Source: Pseudeuparius sepicola
Lineage: Eukaryota > Arthropoda > Insecta > Coleoptera > Anthribidae
Reading direction: 5' to 3'
DNA: 64,000 nucleotides
Assembly: GCA_963920635.1 (NCBI GenBank)
Contig: OY987301.1
Coordinates: forward strand, 44,243,820 to 44,307,819
Shown here: positions 10,621-22,897 of the stretch, one piece after another
Layout: each line of letters starts with the position of its first letter
Position numbering within the stretch: position 1 is the stretch's first letter
Translations under genes and position numbers: made by a program
Notes under the pieces: generated by a model
The model's database searches: none
What the model was told of the DNA's origin: nothing
Seen by the model: the letters and a program-made list of their open reading frames with translations, nothing else

Positions 10621-11883
10621 TAAATCTTCAAATGTAGGTAATTTTTTCTTCCCCCGTATGATTAATTGCGTACACCCATAAAATTATCTGTTTATTTTTA
10701 TTTATCGCTGTCTATGGCAAATTAAAATTATACTAAATAATCATCAGAATTTTCGGTTACCCAAAATAAATAGGGCACGACATTTAATTTTTCCAGAAAT
10801 TTCTTCGGAAAAAGAAAGCATAAAAAACCTTTCATCTAGTTCAAGATCTACCACACTGGGTATAGTAAAAAACAAAACAATGAAAATTATTACTCATACC
10901 TATTCAATACTTAATTCTTTTTAATGCATTATATCAGAAACTTCCTAACTAGGATACCTACAAAAATATTGTCACCAAAAAACCTGATATAATAAAAAAA
11001 TAGGTGGGCATATTTCAGGATGATAAAATCTATACTTTTTTCTATCAGCATTTTCAATCGGATTTTAATGGTTTTTTTTTTCGGAGCATCCACATTGTCA
11101 TGTATGACCGCGGCAGCCGAGGGCAGCCGGATAAAGAATAGAGGTCCTGAGGACGCCATGCCAGGCGGCCCTGTTTCACACGTGCCGGACGAGACCGACC
11201 GGCGTCGGATATCCGGTACTGACGTATAATAAAAGTGATATCACCACGCTGATCCTGACACTCCTCGGAATATTCCAACACGCAGAGTTTTAGAGTTGAA
11301 TACGCGTTTGCGCCAATCTATACTTGGTTATTTGTGCTTATATTAATATTGCACATGACAATATTCCGAGCAATATTCATTGTGAAAGTTTTGTATATTA
11401 TCCTATCCTGTCCCACGTGGGCTTGCATAATAATTATTGTCTAATAAATAGTCGGATCATAAAATTCCTCAGCAAACAAATAGAAATTTTGACCGCAGCA
11501 TCCGAAGATCAACATGTTTTTTATTATTCATTTCATTCCACACATTAGATTTCTAATGCTTGCTAATGTACCTACCAAAATTAGGCAATGAGCATAATTA
11601 TTCCTTGTCAAACAAATGAACGTTTGAATTAGATATGTCAATATTTAAATTTTTATTTGCCTGTATTAAAATAAATTGAAATATTCTGGGATATTAACAT
11701 ATAAAAAGCTTTTGTAACTTCTTCAAGGTCATATGATCACGGTACGGTATACGAGATACGAGTGGAGATTCTTCTAAAATAGGTTCGTTCGGTACTTTGT
11801 TTCAGTAGGTAACTATCAGGAAAATCAAGGATTTTTAAAAACCGTCGAATTTCGAAATCGAGCTTTTATTGACGAACAGTGGA
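10621..11883. other. Unassigned DNA with a second CACACGTGCCGGACG fragment
   Basis: The block at 11168-11222 repeats the 9945 sequence with a few substitutions. Overlapping 70-76 codon open frames near 11020-11281 on both strands arise from it and from adjacent GC-rich sequence; I do not treat them as genes. Confidence 0.45.
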
Positions 11884-11922
11884 AGCGTTGACTGACGTAT
11901 TTATAAACACTTCTCACGGCTA
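11884..11922. repeat. GTTGACTGACG hairpin-arm repeat
   Basis: GTTGACTGACGTATTTATAA and the following CTTCTCACGGCTATA recur at 14107-14187, 14400-14454 and inverted at 14548-14593. The CAGTGTCC element (copy 2) inserted at the TA at its end. Confidence 0.55.
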
Positions 11923-11924
11923 TA

Positions 11925-12623
11925 CAGTGTCTTCCAAAAAGTTCGCACCATAGGGGGGAAATTTTTAATTAACGTTTTATTTTGAAATTTAATTTTGGGG
12001 TTACCTTTTGCTTAAAAAAGATGAAAAATGACCCACTCAAACGTGGTCATGTGACTTTCGTTATCTGTCAAAAATGACATTTAAAAAATATATAGCCAAA
12101 AATGGGGTTAGTTGTTAAAATATCAAAAAGTTTTACTTGAAAAAGTTTTTTGTTTTTCAATTTTACGTAGGTGTACCTCTAAGAAAAAAATCAGTTTTTT
12201 TGACAATTTTCAATATTTATGAAATTTCTGAAAATTTTAAAAACTCGAAACTTCGTAAAAAGTATTTTATATCACTAGCTTTATCAATCTATTAATTTTT
12301 TATTACTGATTACCGATAAGTATAGGTATTTTTCAAAAGAAGATGATATTTACGCTTTAAAATTCTGTTATGTTTGTTGCAAAGTTGTCTAGCATTTGGG
12401 GTATAAATTTAGTTACATTACGTTTCCGAGTTCTAAATTGATGCCAAAATAATAATAAATTAACTATTTTACGTATCTATAAGCAAAATTCTTGACTTTT
12501 ATGGAACAAATAATTATTACCTTTAAGTTTAATTTCACATTAATCGATATTGATGAGTAGGCCATGGAGAGAATAGAAGCAATTGTTTTTATTTGTTAGT
12601 TGTTTTTATTTGGCAGTTATATG
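11925..12623 (+). repeat. Dispersed repeat, CAGTGTCC family, copy 2
   Basis: Starts CAGTGTCTTCCAAAAAG after TA (11923-11924) and aligns with copies 1 and 3 over essentially the whole length. A ~20-bp tract present in the other copies (CCAAATTTGAACGCTC region) is missing here. Non-coding. Confidence 0.8.
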
Positions 12624-12814
12624 AAACTTATTTATTTAAAAAAAATTAATGTACTTTTTATTATTATATTTTATTATTACCAATATTAATACCAAAAATC
12701 ACTATCGACATCCAATATGATCCTCATGTTTTAACAATTTATACATCCAGATTCTAGACTTCGATTTTAATGTGTGTACTGTGTACTGTTTTTGTGGGAA
12801 TGTTCCTGTGCTTA

Positions 12815-12874
12815 CCTGTAAGTAAGTAACCTAACCTGTAAGTAAGTAACCTAACCTGTAAGTAAGTAACCTAA
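12815..12874 (+). repeat. 20-bp minisatellite, three units
   Basis: Three tandem copies of CCTGTAAGTAAGTAACCTAA. Each contains CCTAA, the complement of the insect telomere word TTAGG, but only once per 20 bp, so this is not a telomere tract. Confidence 0.85.
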
Positions 12875-12944
12875 CCTCCCCCATGAAGTGGTTGATTTTC
12901 TCCAATCTTCAATTCATGTCTACTACAGACTTACTCATTTTCAG

Positions 12945-12990
12945 GTAGTATCGATGATGGGCCATCAGGCCGAAAGCATGCCATGCTAAT
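12945..12990 (+). other. Hammerhead-like hairpin motif, copy 1
   Basis: CGATGA at 12952-12957 is followed by a GGCC/GGCC stem with loop ATCA (12960-12971), then GAAA (12972-12975). The layout matches the conserved core of hammerhead ribozymes (CTGATGA, stem II, GAAA), with one base missing in the first box. A second copy at 26005 shares the flanks but has a different, still complementary stem. Whether it can self-cleave is unknown, and I see no good stem III. Confidence 0.35.
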
Positions 12991-13105
12991 TTAACATTTT
13001 AAAATTAATACATTTTTGCACATTTTAAAAATCGCTTAAACCTATTCGTTCACATACACAACACACCTTATATACAACTAATATAATAATAGGATATTAG
13101 GGTTA

Positions 13106-14018
13106 GGTCACCTAAGAGTACGCAGCGCCTAAGAGTACGCACTGGCATTTTTTGTTAGTTCTAATGCTATTCGGATAGAGGTCGTTATTCAGTGTAGACG
13201 CCTTCAATTGACAAAAATTTTTGATTATAGTCGCGTGGTGCTCCGTAAAAGATTCGACGAATTACAGGCAATTAACTAATTTTATACATATTTTTATATT
13301 TTTTTGGCATCTTTGCTATAAGGAGTATCTTACCCTGTGAATGCTTAACTATATTGTTCGACTGTGCATCTTAAAAAGGCTTTAGATAGGCATGTTTCGC
13401 ACAGCTTACGATGTGTAATTATGGTTGCCTGTTTTAATTAAATAGATTATTCAATCATCGCTGACATGTCCGCAAGAGTACGCATGCAAAGAGTACGCGC
13501 GCACAAACAGGTCTATTAAAAAATAAATTAAAAAGGGGCTGCCACTTGTTGAAAAAACTAGAAAATCTCAATACGATATTTTTTGTTCTCTCTGCAGGGA
13601 ACACTAGAGCATTTCAGAATGGATTAAGTATGATTCATGAGGTGCATGGTGGCACGAAGACTGTACCCAAAGCCTATAGACTTTGGACTGTACCAACTAC
13701 CTCGGACAAGGCGTCTTTATAAATATATATATGTGACTTATGTCAAGATAATATATTTGAATTAGAATTTTTTTTAGCTCGTACTCTTAAATCCAGCACT
13801 GCGTACTCTTTCGAGCTCTCGTTGCTAAGAGTACGCAAACTGTTTTTTTTTATTAAAGATGTAATATCTCTCATGTCGATAATTATAAAAAATATATTTC
13901 TTTGCATTACATATTCTTAAATATAATAAGGAATTTATACTGTGTCGAATAAATCTGTATTACTTATTGTTGTCGATTTATTTAACTTTAAATATTAAGT
14001 GCGTACTCTTGGGTGATC
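13106..14018. mobile_element. Harbinger-like element with many GAGTACGC words
   Basis: Left end GGTCACCTAAGAGTACGCA and right end TGCGTACTCTTGGGTGATC are inverted repeats, flanked on both sides by TTA (13103-13105, 14019-14021), the target-site form of PIF/Harbinger elements. The exact 8-mer GAGTACGC or its complement occurs at 13116, 13133, 13476, 13491, 13801, 13829 and 14001, clustered as subterminal repeats. No transposase is visible, so it is non-autonomous or an internally deleted relic. Superfamily assignment rests on the TTA flank and is tentative. Confidence 0.6.
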
Positions 14019-14454
14019 TTACTCTATGCAACAAGTTAAGCAATCTTGCATTTGACCGTGCACGTTGTAACACTTTGTGAACGACCTGGGATAATATTTA
14101 AAAAAATATATATTTAAAAAATGTTCAGGCGTTGACTGATTTATTCGAGGATATATTATTAAAGACTGCTCACGGCTGTCACGTCAAATATAATAAGGAA
14201 TTTATACTGTGTCGAATAAATCTGTATTACTTATGGTTGTCGATTTATTTAACTTTAAATATTAAGTGCGTACTCTTGGGTGACCTTACTCTATGCAACA
14301 AGTTAAGCAATCTTGCATTTGACCGTGCACGTTGTAACACTTTGTGAACGACCTGGGATAATATTTAAAAAATATATATATTTAAAAAATGTTCAGGCGT
14401 TGACTGATATATTCGAGGATATATTATTAAAGACTGCTCACGGCTGTCACGTAT
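13921..14454 (+). repeat. 267-bp tandem duplication
   Basis: Two near-identical direct units (13921-14187 and 14188-14454). Each contains the right end of the Harbinger-like element plus ~165 bp of its flank including the GTTGACTGA arm. The duplication therefore followed insertion of the element. The second unit reads GGGTGACC where the first has GGGTGATC. Confidence 0.88.
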
Positions 14455-14593
14455 GACACATTTTTGGCTCACCATGCTCTTTCCGGAGATAAAATACAAT
14501 GCGGAATACATTGTTAGCTATCAGAGCCATCTGTTTTCCAGGACATAAAACTATAGCCATGAGAAGTCTTTATAAACACGTCAGTCAACGGTT
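14400..14593. repeat. Inverted-repeat hairpin, GTTGACTGA arms
   Basis: Arms 14400-14454 and 14548-14593 are imperfect inverted repeats (GTTGACTGA...AAAGACT.CTCA.GGCT). They belong to the same family as 11884-11922. Possibly a small foldback element. Confidence 0.5.
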
Positions 14594-14599
14594 CAAGCC

Positions 14600-17500
14600 T
14601 ACATTGATTTTGCTGCTTTTACAGTAGCTTCAAATTCCACTAGTGTGCAATGCAATATGTCAAATTGCGCGTTGACTGTCAAAGCCACCCATTGTATAAC
14701 TGTCAGCTATGACAAAATAGCCATCATTGCGGGTAGATCATGTACAAACTTTATACTAATTTCCTCTTGTCAACTACATCCGTGGACACACAGTAAGGTA
14801 ACCAGCGAAACGGGCTAAATATGGAAAACTGTGGATCGAACCCTGAGTCGACATTTGTCCTTTTTTTCGCGAGCGCAATCAAATCGGATCGAAAGAAACC
14901 GATATCGCTCAACCGCTTTCGCCAGATTCTATAGCGCTACATTTTGAACGAGATTGCAACTATCTGGAATCGCTCCGATTCCAATTATCTAATTTACATT
15001 CCAGCGAAAGCGGAGGTATTTGCAACGGCGTGGGCACCTAATAATAAAATCGTTTATTATCTCCTGGATCTATTTAGACCGAGAATCCGCAATAATATGA
15101 CACAGGGGCAGCGCGCGCGGCTCACGGCCACCTCAGCGTTGTTCGAAATCGCCCAATTCACCTACTTTTATCAGTAGCGGTAGCGATTGCCGAAGCAAAA
15201 CATCGCCATATAAGGCAACGTGGAATCTCTATTATTGATGCGCCTTATCTATAGGCGTGGTGAAAGCAGGAGAGCACAGTCGTCTAGAAAAGTAGCGAGT
15301 GCAGTATTATGTGTTGAGTTCAGTTGATCCATCCACAATGAACATTAAGTTTCATGGTGCTATTATTAGTCTACTATATTATTTTTTTCAGTGACAGTGA
15401 GCTCATACAGCTTATCAACAAAAATCAAGTTTATGATGACCCAAGATAAAGAGCACGATCCATAGATTAATACTCAGTTGTTGTTGGGGTGTGATTACTG
15501 TTACATTCAATAAGCAAATACAGGCACCAATATTTGGCCTACATATCGAAGAAAGGATCCTCCAGGACACTGTAAAAGGCATTAAGCAAAATTTGAATCT
15601 CGAAAGACGCACGGGAAGACAAAATAGATATTATAACACATTTTTTTTATCTATGAAGTAATGACCTTTCGTCGAACATTCAATAAGCAAATACAGGCAC
15701 CAATATTTGACCTACATATCATGAATGACAGTTGTGTCATCGGTTGTAGTAACAATAGGAGAAGAGCACTGTTTTTGTAAATGTAACTTTTTAGTAAAAA
15801 ATTGAAGTTTAACTTTTTATGACTCGTGGGATTTAGTTGCCGAGACCTCTGGCCGAGTCAAAGAGACCACATGAGCCATAAAAAGAAACTTCAGAGCTGA
15901 GGTACATATTATATATGTATAAATTTAAATAAAAAAGAAGTTTTATTAGGTAAAATAACTAAAAAGGAAATCGGCCATCCATGAGCTGACCGCGCGAGCC
16001 TCTGCTTGACTTGAACGATAGATCGCTCTACCTTGATCAAACACAATATGCTACGGCGCATTTCGAAGAAGCTACCAAGATGGTGCATCACATGCAGCTT
16101 ATATAGAAATAATCTTGATATTCAAACATAGCAAAATACTTATACTGAAAGATTGCGTTGTTATAGATAACAATTCCGCAATGAGGCTGAAACGTTAAAT
16201 GCTACTTTATTGACCGGTTTTTGGATATCTGGCCACGTTTTACTGGCGATGGTCCCGTTTGGTTTCTTTACATCTCGCCAAGGGCTACTTATTGAAAAAA
16301 TCGTACAATAATGACTTACTTCACTGCTGATTTCTGAGCTTTCAATGACGATTTGCAGGCTCTTTAGCCGATTTAAAAAAATATATAATCAATGTGGAAG
16401 TAAATAAGGGTTAGAGGATATTCGGGTATTGGAAATAACGTCAAGATCATGAAAATTGGCCCAATTTCATGATTTTACTTCTAATTCACTACAAGAGTGG
16501 AAGTCGGTGGAAGTATTATTTCGGTAAGCACTTAATAATTTCAAAAAAATTGTATTATTTGAAACAGTTCTAAAATGTGGAAACACAAAGTTAATTTTTA
16601 TTCCTTGTCTACAATAGAACAGTTCCGTTCATATTGCTTTTGGAAAAAGTCGCTCCCCGAGAAGAGGTGGAAGTGGGGGGGTGGAAAATGTTAATGATGA
16701 AGTGTGTACCATATAATATTGTAGTTTAGGTACTTTGCAATAAAATCTCGATTCATAATTTAGTCTTCTTGATATAGTCATTTATAGAGAAGAAAATTAA
16801 GAAGTAACAGCTAGGAGAAAGTGTTTTTGACCTTTTAGTAAAAAGATATCGACAATGGAGAAGGGGTGAAATTGTTTGTTGTTTTATATGTTTTTGTGGT
16901 TAACAAATATAATTTTTGTATTGTTTTGGGGAACGAAAATGATTGAGAAACGCGGCGATCAAATACATAATATTCTTTGAAGAAATAACATTCTTCATTT
17001 GAAATATTACTTATTAAATATTACAATGCTTAAGTTAAAAGAATTTATTGTTTTATTATTAGATGCGAATTGGAGAATAGAACGTTGTTGCCCAAATTCA
17101 AATGGATACGGTAAAATATAGTAGCGTAAAGTTTTACACCATTTTAATCGCAATGACGAGTAAATTTTAAAAATGTAAAAATATATTGCGTGTTTCATTT
17201 AGAAAACCTAAGTTAATATTTTTTCTCAACTTTTGTGATATTCTTTTGTTTCATGTGGTGACAGATTTTGGCGGTTCAGAAAATAATCCTACAATTTTAT
17301 TTGACAAATATTTTTCTCACGGGAACACCGCGTTGTAATGTTAGCGATTCAGTAACCTTGCGACCAGTGGCTCTCAAACCCTCTCTAAACTTCGGGAACA
17401 ATTTTGAAAAACCATAACTTTTTATTTTCTGCACATTACAAAAATTCTTTCATAGGCGTGCTTTTCTGTACGACTGTACCAGTCTGTCTGTCGGATCTGA

Positions 17501-18130
17501 TTTTGCTTTGCGATATCAGTTTAGTGCTGCCGCTCGAGAGCGTCGGCAAGTAATTTAGCTAATAATTTATTACGTCGAATTGTGTAAGTCAAGCTGAGGT
17601 ATTTGCTATTTTTGTGGAGGTATCTAAATTTCCAGCTTTTCTCCTAATAGTCCACATGATGGTTGCAACATGAATCTCGATGTATGGGCGTGTGGCAATT
17701 GCGATAGTAATAGACATAAAGCGAAGGTGTTTTTTCGCTGATTACTAAGTAATAACTCGTTTCAAAGTGTGAGGGGAAGTTCAATCTATTTCTAGTATAA
17801 TAATTATTCGAACAGTTATATATTTAGGTGGAAAACTCATTAGATTTGATGTATTAAGCAAAATTTGTCATCTACATAGTTATTTTATTTGATTTGTCGC
17901 AAACCGAAATATTTTTAAGCAATTATTTAGACAGAAATTAACGTGTTAACACCTATTCGCATATTGACAAAGAAGATGGTTTGCCTTCAAGAATTATTTT
18001 CATAACATTATCATACAAAGATGACATTATTCAAATTTTAGTTATTGTTTTAGTGATATTTAATTTTTGTTTTTCGTACCTACCATTCTGTACTCTTCTC
18101 CGTGCCCTTAGTTTGAAACCGAGCTTTGTA
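14600..18130. other. Unassigned DNA, no gene recognised
   Basis: No coding region or complete element is visible. A 45-bp sequence (ACATTCAATAAGCAAATACA onwards) is repeated directly at 15504-15549 and 15676-15721, 172 bp apart. A GC-richer block at 14830-15180 contains short inverted CCGCTTTCGC words and a 77-codon open frame without motifs. The remainder is AT-rich. Confidence 0.5.
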
Positions 18131-18132
18131 TA

Positions 18133-18293
18133 CAAGGTTATTGGTAATTCGATACATTCCTTTCTTACTAAGAAAAACTGAAATATCTCAAAAACTATTG
18201 AGTTTTGCATAATGCATATTAGAATTAAATTTACTCCTTACCTCCTCCCCTATCACATCTCCAAAGGAATGTATCGAATTACCAATAACCCTG
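18133..18293. mobile_element. 161-bp inverted-repeat MITE
   Basis: Starts CAAGGTTATTGGTAATTCG and ends with the complement (CGAATTACCAATAACCCTG), flanked by TA (18131-18132, 18294-18295). Arms of ~32 bp enclose an AT-rich core. Non-coding. Confidence 0.8.
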
Positions 18294-20128
18294 TATATGC
18301 GGGATAAAATGCACTGGTTTTCTGGGGTTTCTGTCGGTTACTTACTAGTAGTTATTTACCTTAGGATAAAGAAAAGATCACAAGAAATACTTTCGTTGTG
18401 ACCTCAATGAATATTTATATTTTTTAGTAGATTGTTTGTATTAATTAGTATTCATAAAAATCACTGGAAATGGTAAGCAGTAGAAGTAAGAGGCTCCTAG
18501 CAACCAAACAATAACAGGACATTTCTTACGGACATGCAGGTCAGTAAGTAAAGTCGAAGGGAGAGCAGGAAAACATTGAATGCACTTAAGTAACATTCTT
18601 ATTTTGTCAAAACTTTCTTAGGAAGCCTCACAATACAGAACGCACCCGCATGTGCAAAGTTTAATAACGTCCGGCTATCGCCCGGTGCGCTGGAAATGAA
18701 AGCACGAGGGGAAAATCTGAGGGTGGCAATTACGGAGAGAAATGAACATCGTATTTTAATAAAATTGCAGTTGTGAAACAGTTAGCCAACGAAAGGGGAG
18801 AGAAATGCTCGGGAGCCACAGATATTTCAAAAAGCGCTGGGACAGCTTCATTATACTGTGTTCAAATGAACGAATACCTTCGGAATATTCCGAATTTTTT
18901 TAAGCAAAATTGTCGCCAAATGAAGGGAAGGAATGTGGAAAGGAACTAAATCAGTGAGTTAGGCCATATTTACCCTAATCCTCAGCTTCCATTTATCCAT
19001 ACCAGCATCTTTCAGACCTTTATTAAATTAAAATTAAAAATTTAGTAATATTCGGCTATAAGAAACTGAGAAAGGGTGAAATCATTATTATAGGTGTAGT
19101 ATAACGAATTTATGCCTCCAGGAAAATGCATGCAAATACAATACGTCTGGCGACATAATGAACATGACTACTTCAATTCAAAACATTCCGAAATACTATC
19201 TCCGCTACTGCACCGATCCTGATATTTTCAGTAGTAATAATACCTATGTATAGAACTATCCTAACATAATAAAATTATATCTGACTACCTGCGTATTTCA
19301 TCGTAACTTATTTCATTTGCTGCCAGGGCAATTATCCGTATTTTCGGAGCTCCCCCTTCTAGACGAAGCAATATTTTATGTAGATTCAGTGGGCGCTAAA
19401 TAAACCATGAAGTTCCTCCAGAGTTAGGTAAACGAAAACAACATAAATATTTTAGTCACACACTCCGCCTATTGATCTTGGTTTTTACAGTACATTTATC
19501 TCAATTTAGAATACCAAAAGCTTTATTGGGCAATTTTTAAATCCAACCCGTCCAGTTTGTCGAGTGATTGCGAATACTCGATGTCAGAAGCATTCTTGAA
19601 AATAGTTTCACCTTTCGATTTTTGTTTTTCCATGATGATATTATTTACTGAAGAAAATTTTTATTTCAGGATGAATCAAACGGAATTGAAGATGACCTGG
19701 ACACAAATAGGAATCCAAAAAGGTAATTTTATGTTTAGGACCTTCAGGCTTGCAAGATCTTTGACAAAATAAAATAGTTTTGCAGTACAGAAAGCCCTTG
19801 TTTCCAGGATAAAAGGCCTCTAAGTTTTAAAAATATACCTATTAAATTTTGTTTCTTTGTTTTTAAGTTTTTTTTGGTTAACGTTAGTATTTTAAACATG
19901 TAAATAACGGAAGTAAACTTTAAGTTATTTTAGCTAAAACCTTTGCAAACTCTTGTGAAATAAATAATAAAGAGAAACAAATTTGCCCAGAAACGGTAGT
20001 AGATACGAGAAAACGTTGACAATAGTTTTTTGTAGAAAATTCATCGCTGTATTCGAAAACAATGTTTGAGTTTACTTGATATAGGGCCTAATATTTTTCT
20101 TATTAAATAACTTCTCGAAGTACCCATA
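18294..20128. other. Unassigned DNA
   Basis: No gene, repeat boundary or RNA gene recognised. The 71-codon open frame at 19557-19772 has no motif. Confidence 0.5.
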
Positions 20129-20345
20129 CCTCCGCTTAATTTTTAATTGTGTTTTTCACCACAGGAACTGTTAAATAAGCTCTGTCGCTTTACATGTTAA
20201 TTCAATTTCAAGTTTGAAAATTCATAATGCCTAACATTAAAAGAACGAAACTTTGGACGTTAACTCAAAAAATAACGCGAACATTTTTGTTTTCTGAGCT
20301 TTCGGAGAATAAATCTTCCTCCTTTCTCAAAGATATTGTCGTATG
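20129..20345 (+). repeat. Repeat of the 56.2-kb inverted family, copy
   Basis: Shares ordered blocks with 56190-56400: TTAATTTTTAATTG, TTTTTCRCCACC, GAAACTTT..ACGT..AACTC, AAAAAATAAC and the GCTTTCGGAGAATAAATC block. A diverged inverted copy lies at 21540-21735, so the two may be arms of one old element with later insertions between them. Confidence 0.6.
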
Positions 20346-20672
20346 AAATAGGCGGAAACGGAGTACACGAAAAAGGAACGTTCCCTTAAAAATTCTGGAT
20401 ATGCTCTAAAATGGGAGCACGAAAGGCGCGTGTGACAAAATTTTAAGAATTTAGCAATGTAGCAATTTTCGACATTTATGTGACATCGTCGCTATTATAG
20501 CACGCGCCTGCGCCTCCATATTTGTTGAGGCGGCGCAGCACGACCTTCACTCTCACTCCTATATCTGTGCTCCTAGTCATTATTGTCACTGCCGCTTCAT
20601 CGAAAGACGGAGACACAAGCCCGCAGAGAGTAAAAACGCAAGCAAGCCAAAACCGCTATCATATTCCTAATA

Positions 20673-21285
20673 CAGGGTGGGTTCTTTGCGATGCCCACTA
20701 TGGGGAACTCGGAAACTAGCAGAGCTAGAACAAAGGTTAGATGGGGGGAAGGGACTATTCGCCGTTTGAAGTATGTCTAATTATAAAATAGAACGTAATT
20801 ATGAAAATATTCCATGGCTGACTAGGTATGTGAAAATTAAAAAAAAATCAGAAAATTAGCCATAGCCCTTTTATTTTTTAATATAACTATGCTGAGTATT
20901 ATATCTTTGGAAAGCTCAAAAAATGGCCGATTTTATAAGGCCACAGCCAACTATGATTTATATTAAAAAAAAAGTTTATGTCATATCTCAAAAATTACAA
21001 ACAACATAATAAATTGGATAAGATTATCTTATTAAGCCCAAAATTATCTACAATTTTTGTCTCTACAGTTTTTCTGTATAATCAGAAATAACGGAGCTAC
21101 AGAGATCTGATGAAATAGCAAAAATCACTCTTTTCAAAATATCTAGTGAGCCACAAACTTTTTTAAAAATCCAAAAGGGGCATTACATTGAGCATTCAAA
21201 ACTGCAATTCTTTCCCTATTTAACCTTTGTTCTACCTCTGCTAATTTCCGAGATCCCCATAGTGGGCATCGAAAAACTCTCCCTG
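20673..21285. mobile_element. 613-bp inverted-repeat MITE
   Basis: Left end CAGGGTGGGTTCTTTGCGAT, right end ATCGAAAAACTCTCCCTG, flanked by TA (20671-20672, 21286-21287). Both arms contain GATGCCCACTATGGGG and AGCAGAG.TAGAACAAAGGTT. No transposase. An open frame at 20522-20719 reads into it and is therefore chimeric. Confidence 0.85.
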
Positions 21286-21539
21286 TATATATTCGAACAT
21301 TTTCAGCATTTTGACCACTTTGGAAATATTCCTGAGCATTTTGGGAACATGCTCGAGAATTTTCAGAAATATCATTGTATGGCATATTTATCAACGTCTG
21401 AAAAGAGTTGATCATTTTGATAATGAAACGCACCTATATATGCCTTTTATTCTCGTTCGTGCTCGTTCCTTCTTCAAAATTGTCAATATATAAATGCTCG
21501 AGCATTTTGCACCTCCGCTAGGTTATTATTCTGTTGTCA

Positions 21540-21735
21540 TGACACTTTGACTCAGAAAACAAAGTTGTTGAAGTTATTTTTTGAGTTAACGTCAACGTTT
21601 TCTTCTGTTAATGTTAGACATTTAAGAATTTTCAAAGTTGAAACTGAATTAATTCCTGTAGCGAGAAACAAAATTAAAAATTAAATGGATCTGTTTGCGC
21701 CACAAATAAATTTACGACATACCCATACCTCTGCT
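21540..21735 (-). repeat. Repeat of the 56.2-kb inverted family, inverted copy
   Basis: Its reverse complement matches 20129-20345 and 56190-56340 (TTTATTTGTGGCGCAAACAG, CATTTAATTTTTAATT, AACTCAAAAAATAACTTCAA). Boundaries approximate. Confidence 0.55.
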
Positions 21736-21739
21736 TCTA

Positions 21740-22889
21740 GACAGGTTCGACAGTTATAAAACAAATAACATGCTCCCTTATGCATGTATCTTGTCGGCCA
21801 AAGTTCGTTAAAGTATCTACCGGTTCGAAAATAAAGAGATAAGATCTAATTTTTTTGAAAAACTTTGTCACCCTCTTCGATCTCGAAAACAGCTGGGCGA
21901 CATCTACATCTACATCTTAAGACCATCTGACACACATACCTACCTAGCTACATCTAACAACCTATACCTACCTAACATCACCCATACACGCCACGGGTTT
22001 GGTCACTCCAGAAGTGATTTCTGTTTTCAATATGTAAGAATATACTTAGCTATAGTAACATAAGTATAATATGGCTGGGTATAAAGGCAACGTTGCCACT
22101 ACTCGCGGCGAATAGCCCAAACATCACAAATGCCACTTGCATGTGATTATAATAAAATATTAGAATTAGGGAATTAAGTAGTGGAAGGTAGTGGGGTCAA
22201 GCTCGGGCAAATGAGATTCTAGATCGGTGCCATGCACATGCTTCCACAATATCATCCCTAAGAACCTAATCGAATAGTAGAGGGAAAACCTAATCGTCTT
22301 CAACTAATACTACTGAAATAGTCACATAGCTTCACCTTTCTTGTTATGGATATATTTCTACACATTGTACGTCAGTCGACACTTCTGGATAGACCAGATC
22401 TGTATAATATACCTTAAGTATATATTAATTAACTTTCAAGCAATACGCCTACTTCGGCATTAACGATCCATTGTTGGCCTCTCGTTTTGTAACCCCGTTT
22501 TGACATCACACACGGAAGGAGCGTCAACTCTACTCGCCTATCATTTCATCTCCGACCCAGTTCCCCCCAAACGTAGATTAGCGCATTAGTTCGGGCACCT
22601 CCGCGTTAAGAAACCTAGCCCGGTTATTGGGCCGCTTCCTGGGTACACCCGTCTTTTGTCGTTGTGTGGAGAAAACCTCAATTTGATTCGTATTGTCCCC
22701 GGCTCGGTTTCGTTCGCTGTCGGGCTGGGTGCATTTTAGAAAGTGGATGCACAGGCGTATTGTTCGTCAAAGTACTTACAATGGATGGTAATTGCGTGAC
22801 GCAGTTATGAAAGGTTGAAATCGAATCGTTGTGGGATGGTAATAGGGCGAACTGCGGTGCAGATTTCTCCATATATTTTTATTTTTATA
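21740..22889. other. Unassigned DNA
   Basis: No gene recognised. The GC-richer stretch 22440-22860 has short open frames without motifs. Confidence 0.5.
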
Positions 22890-22897
22890 AGCTTTTA

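Noticed and set aside
12815..12874. Telomeric repeat tract.
   Set aside because: CCTAA occurs only once per 20-bp unit and in just three units.
15329..15395. Short ATG frame with a hydrophobic start (MNIKFHGAIISLLYYFFQ) as a signal-peptide exon.
   Set aside because: No usable splice donor before the stop and no supporting downstream exon; such short hydrophobic frames are common in AT-rich DNA.
20501..20629. Possible exon with a signal-peptide-like stretch (PISVLLVIIVTAASS).
   Set aside because: It has no ATG, reads into a MITE, and lies between inverted copies of a repeat family (20129-20345 and 21540-21735), so it is more likely repeat-derived.
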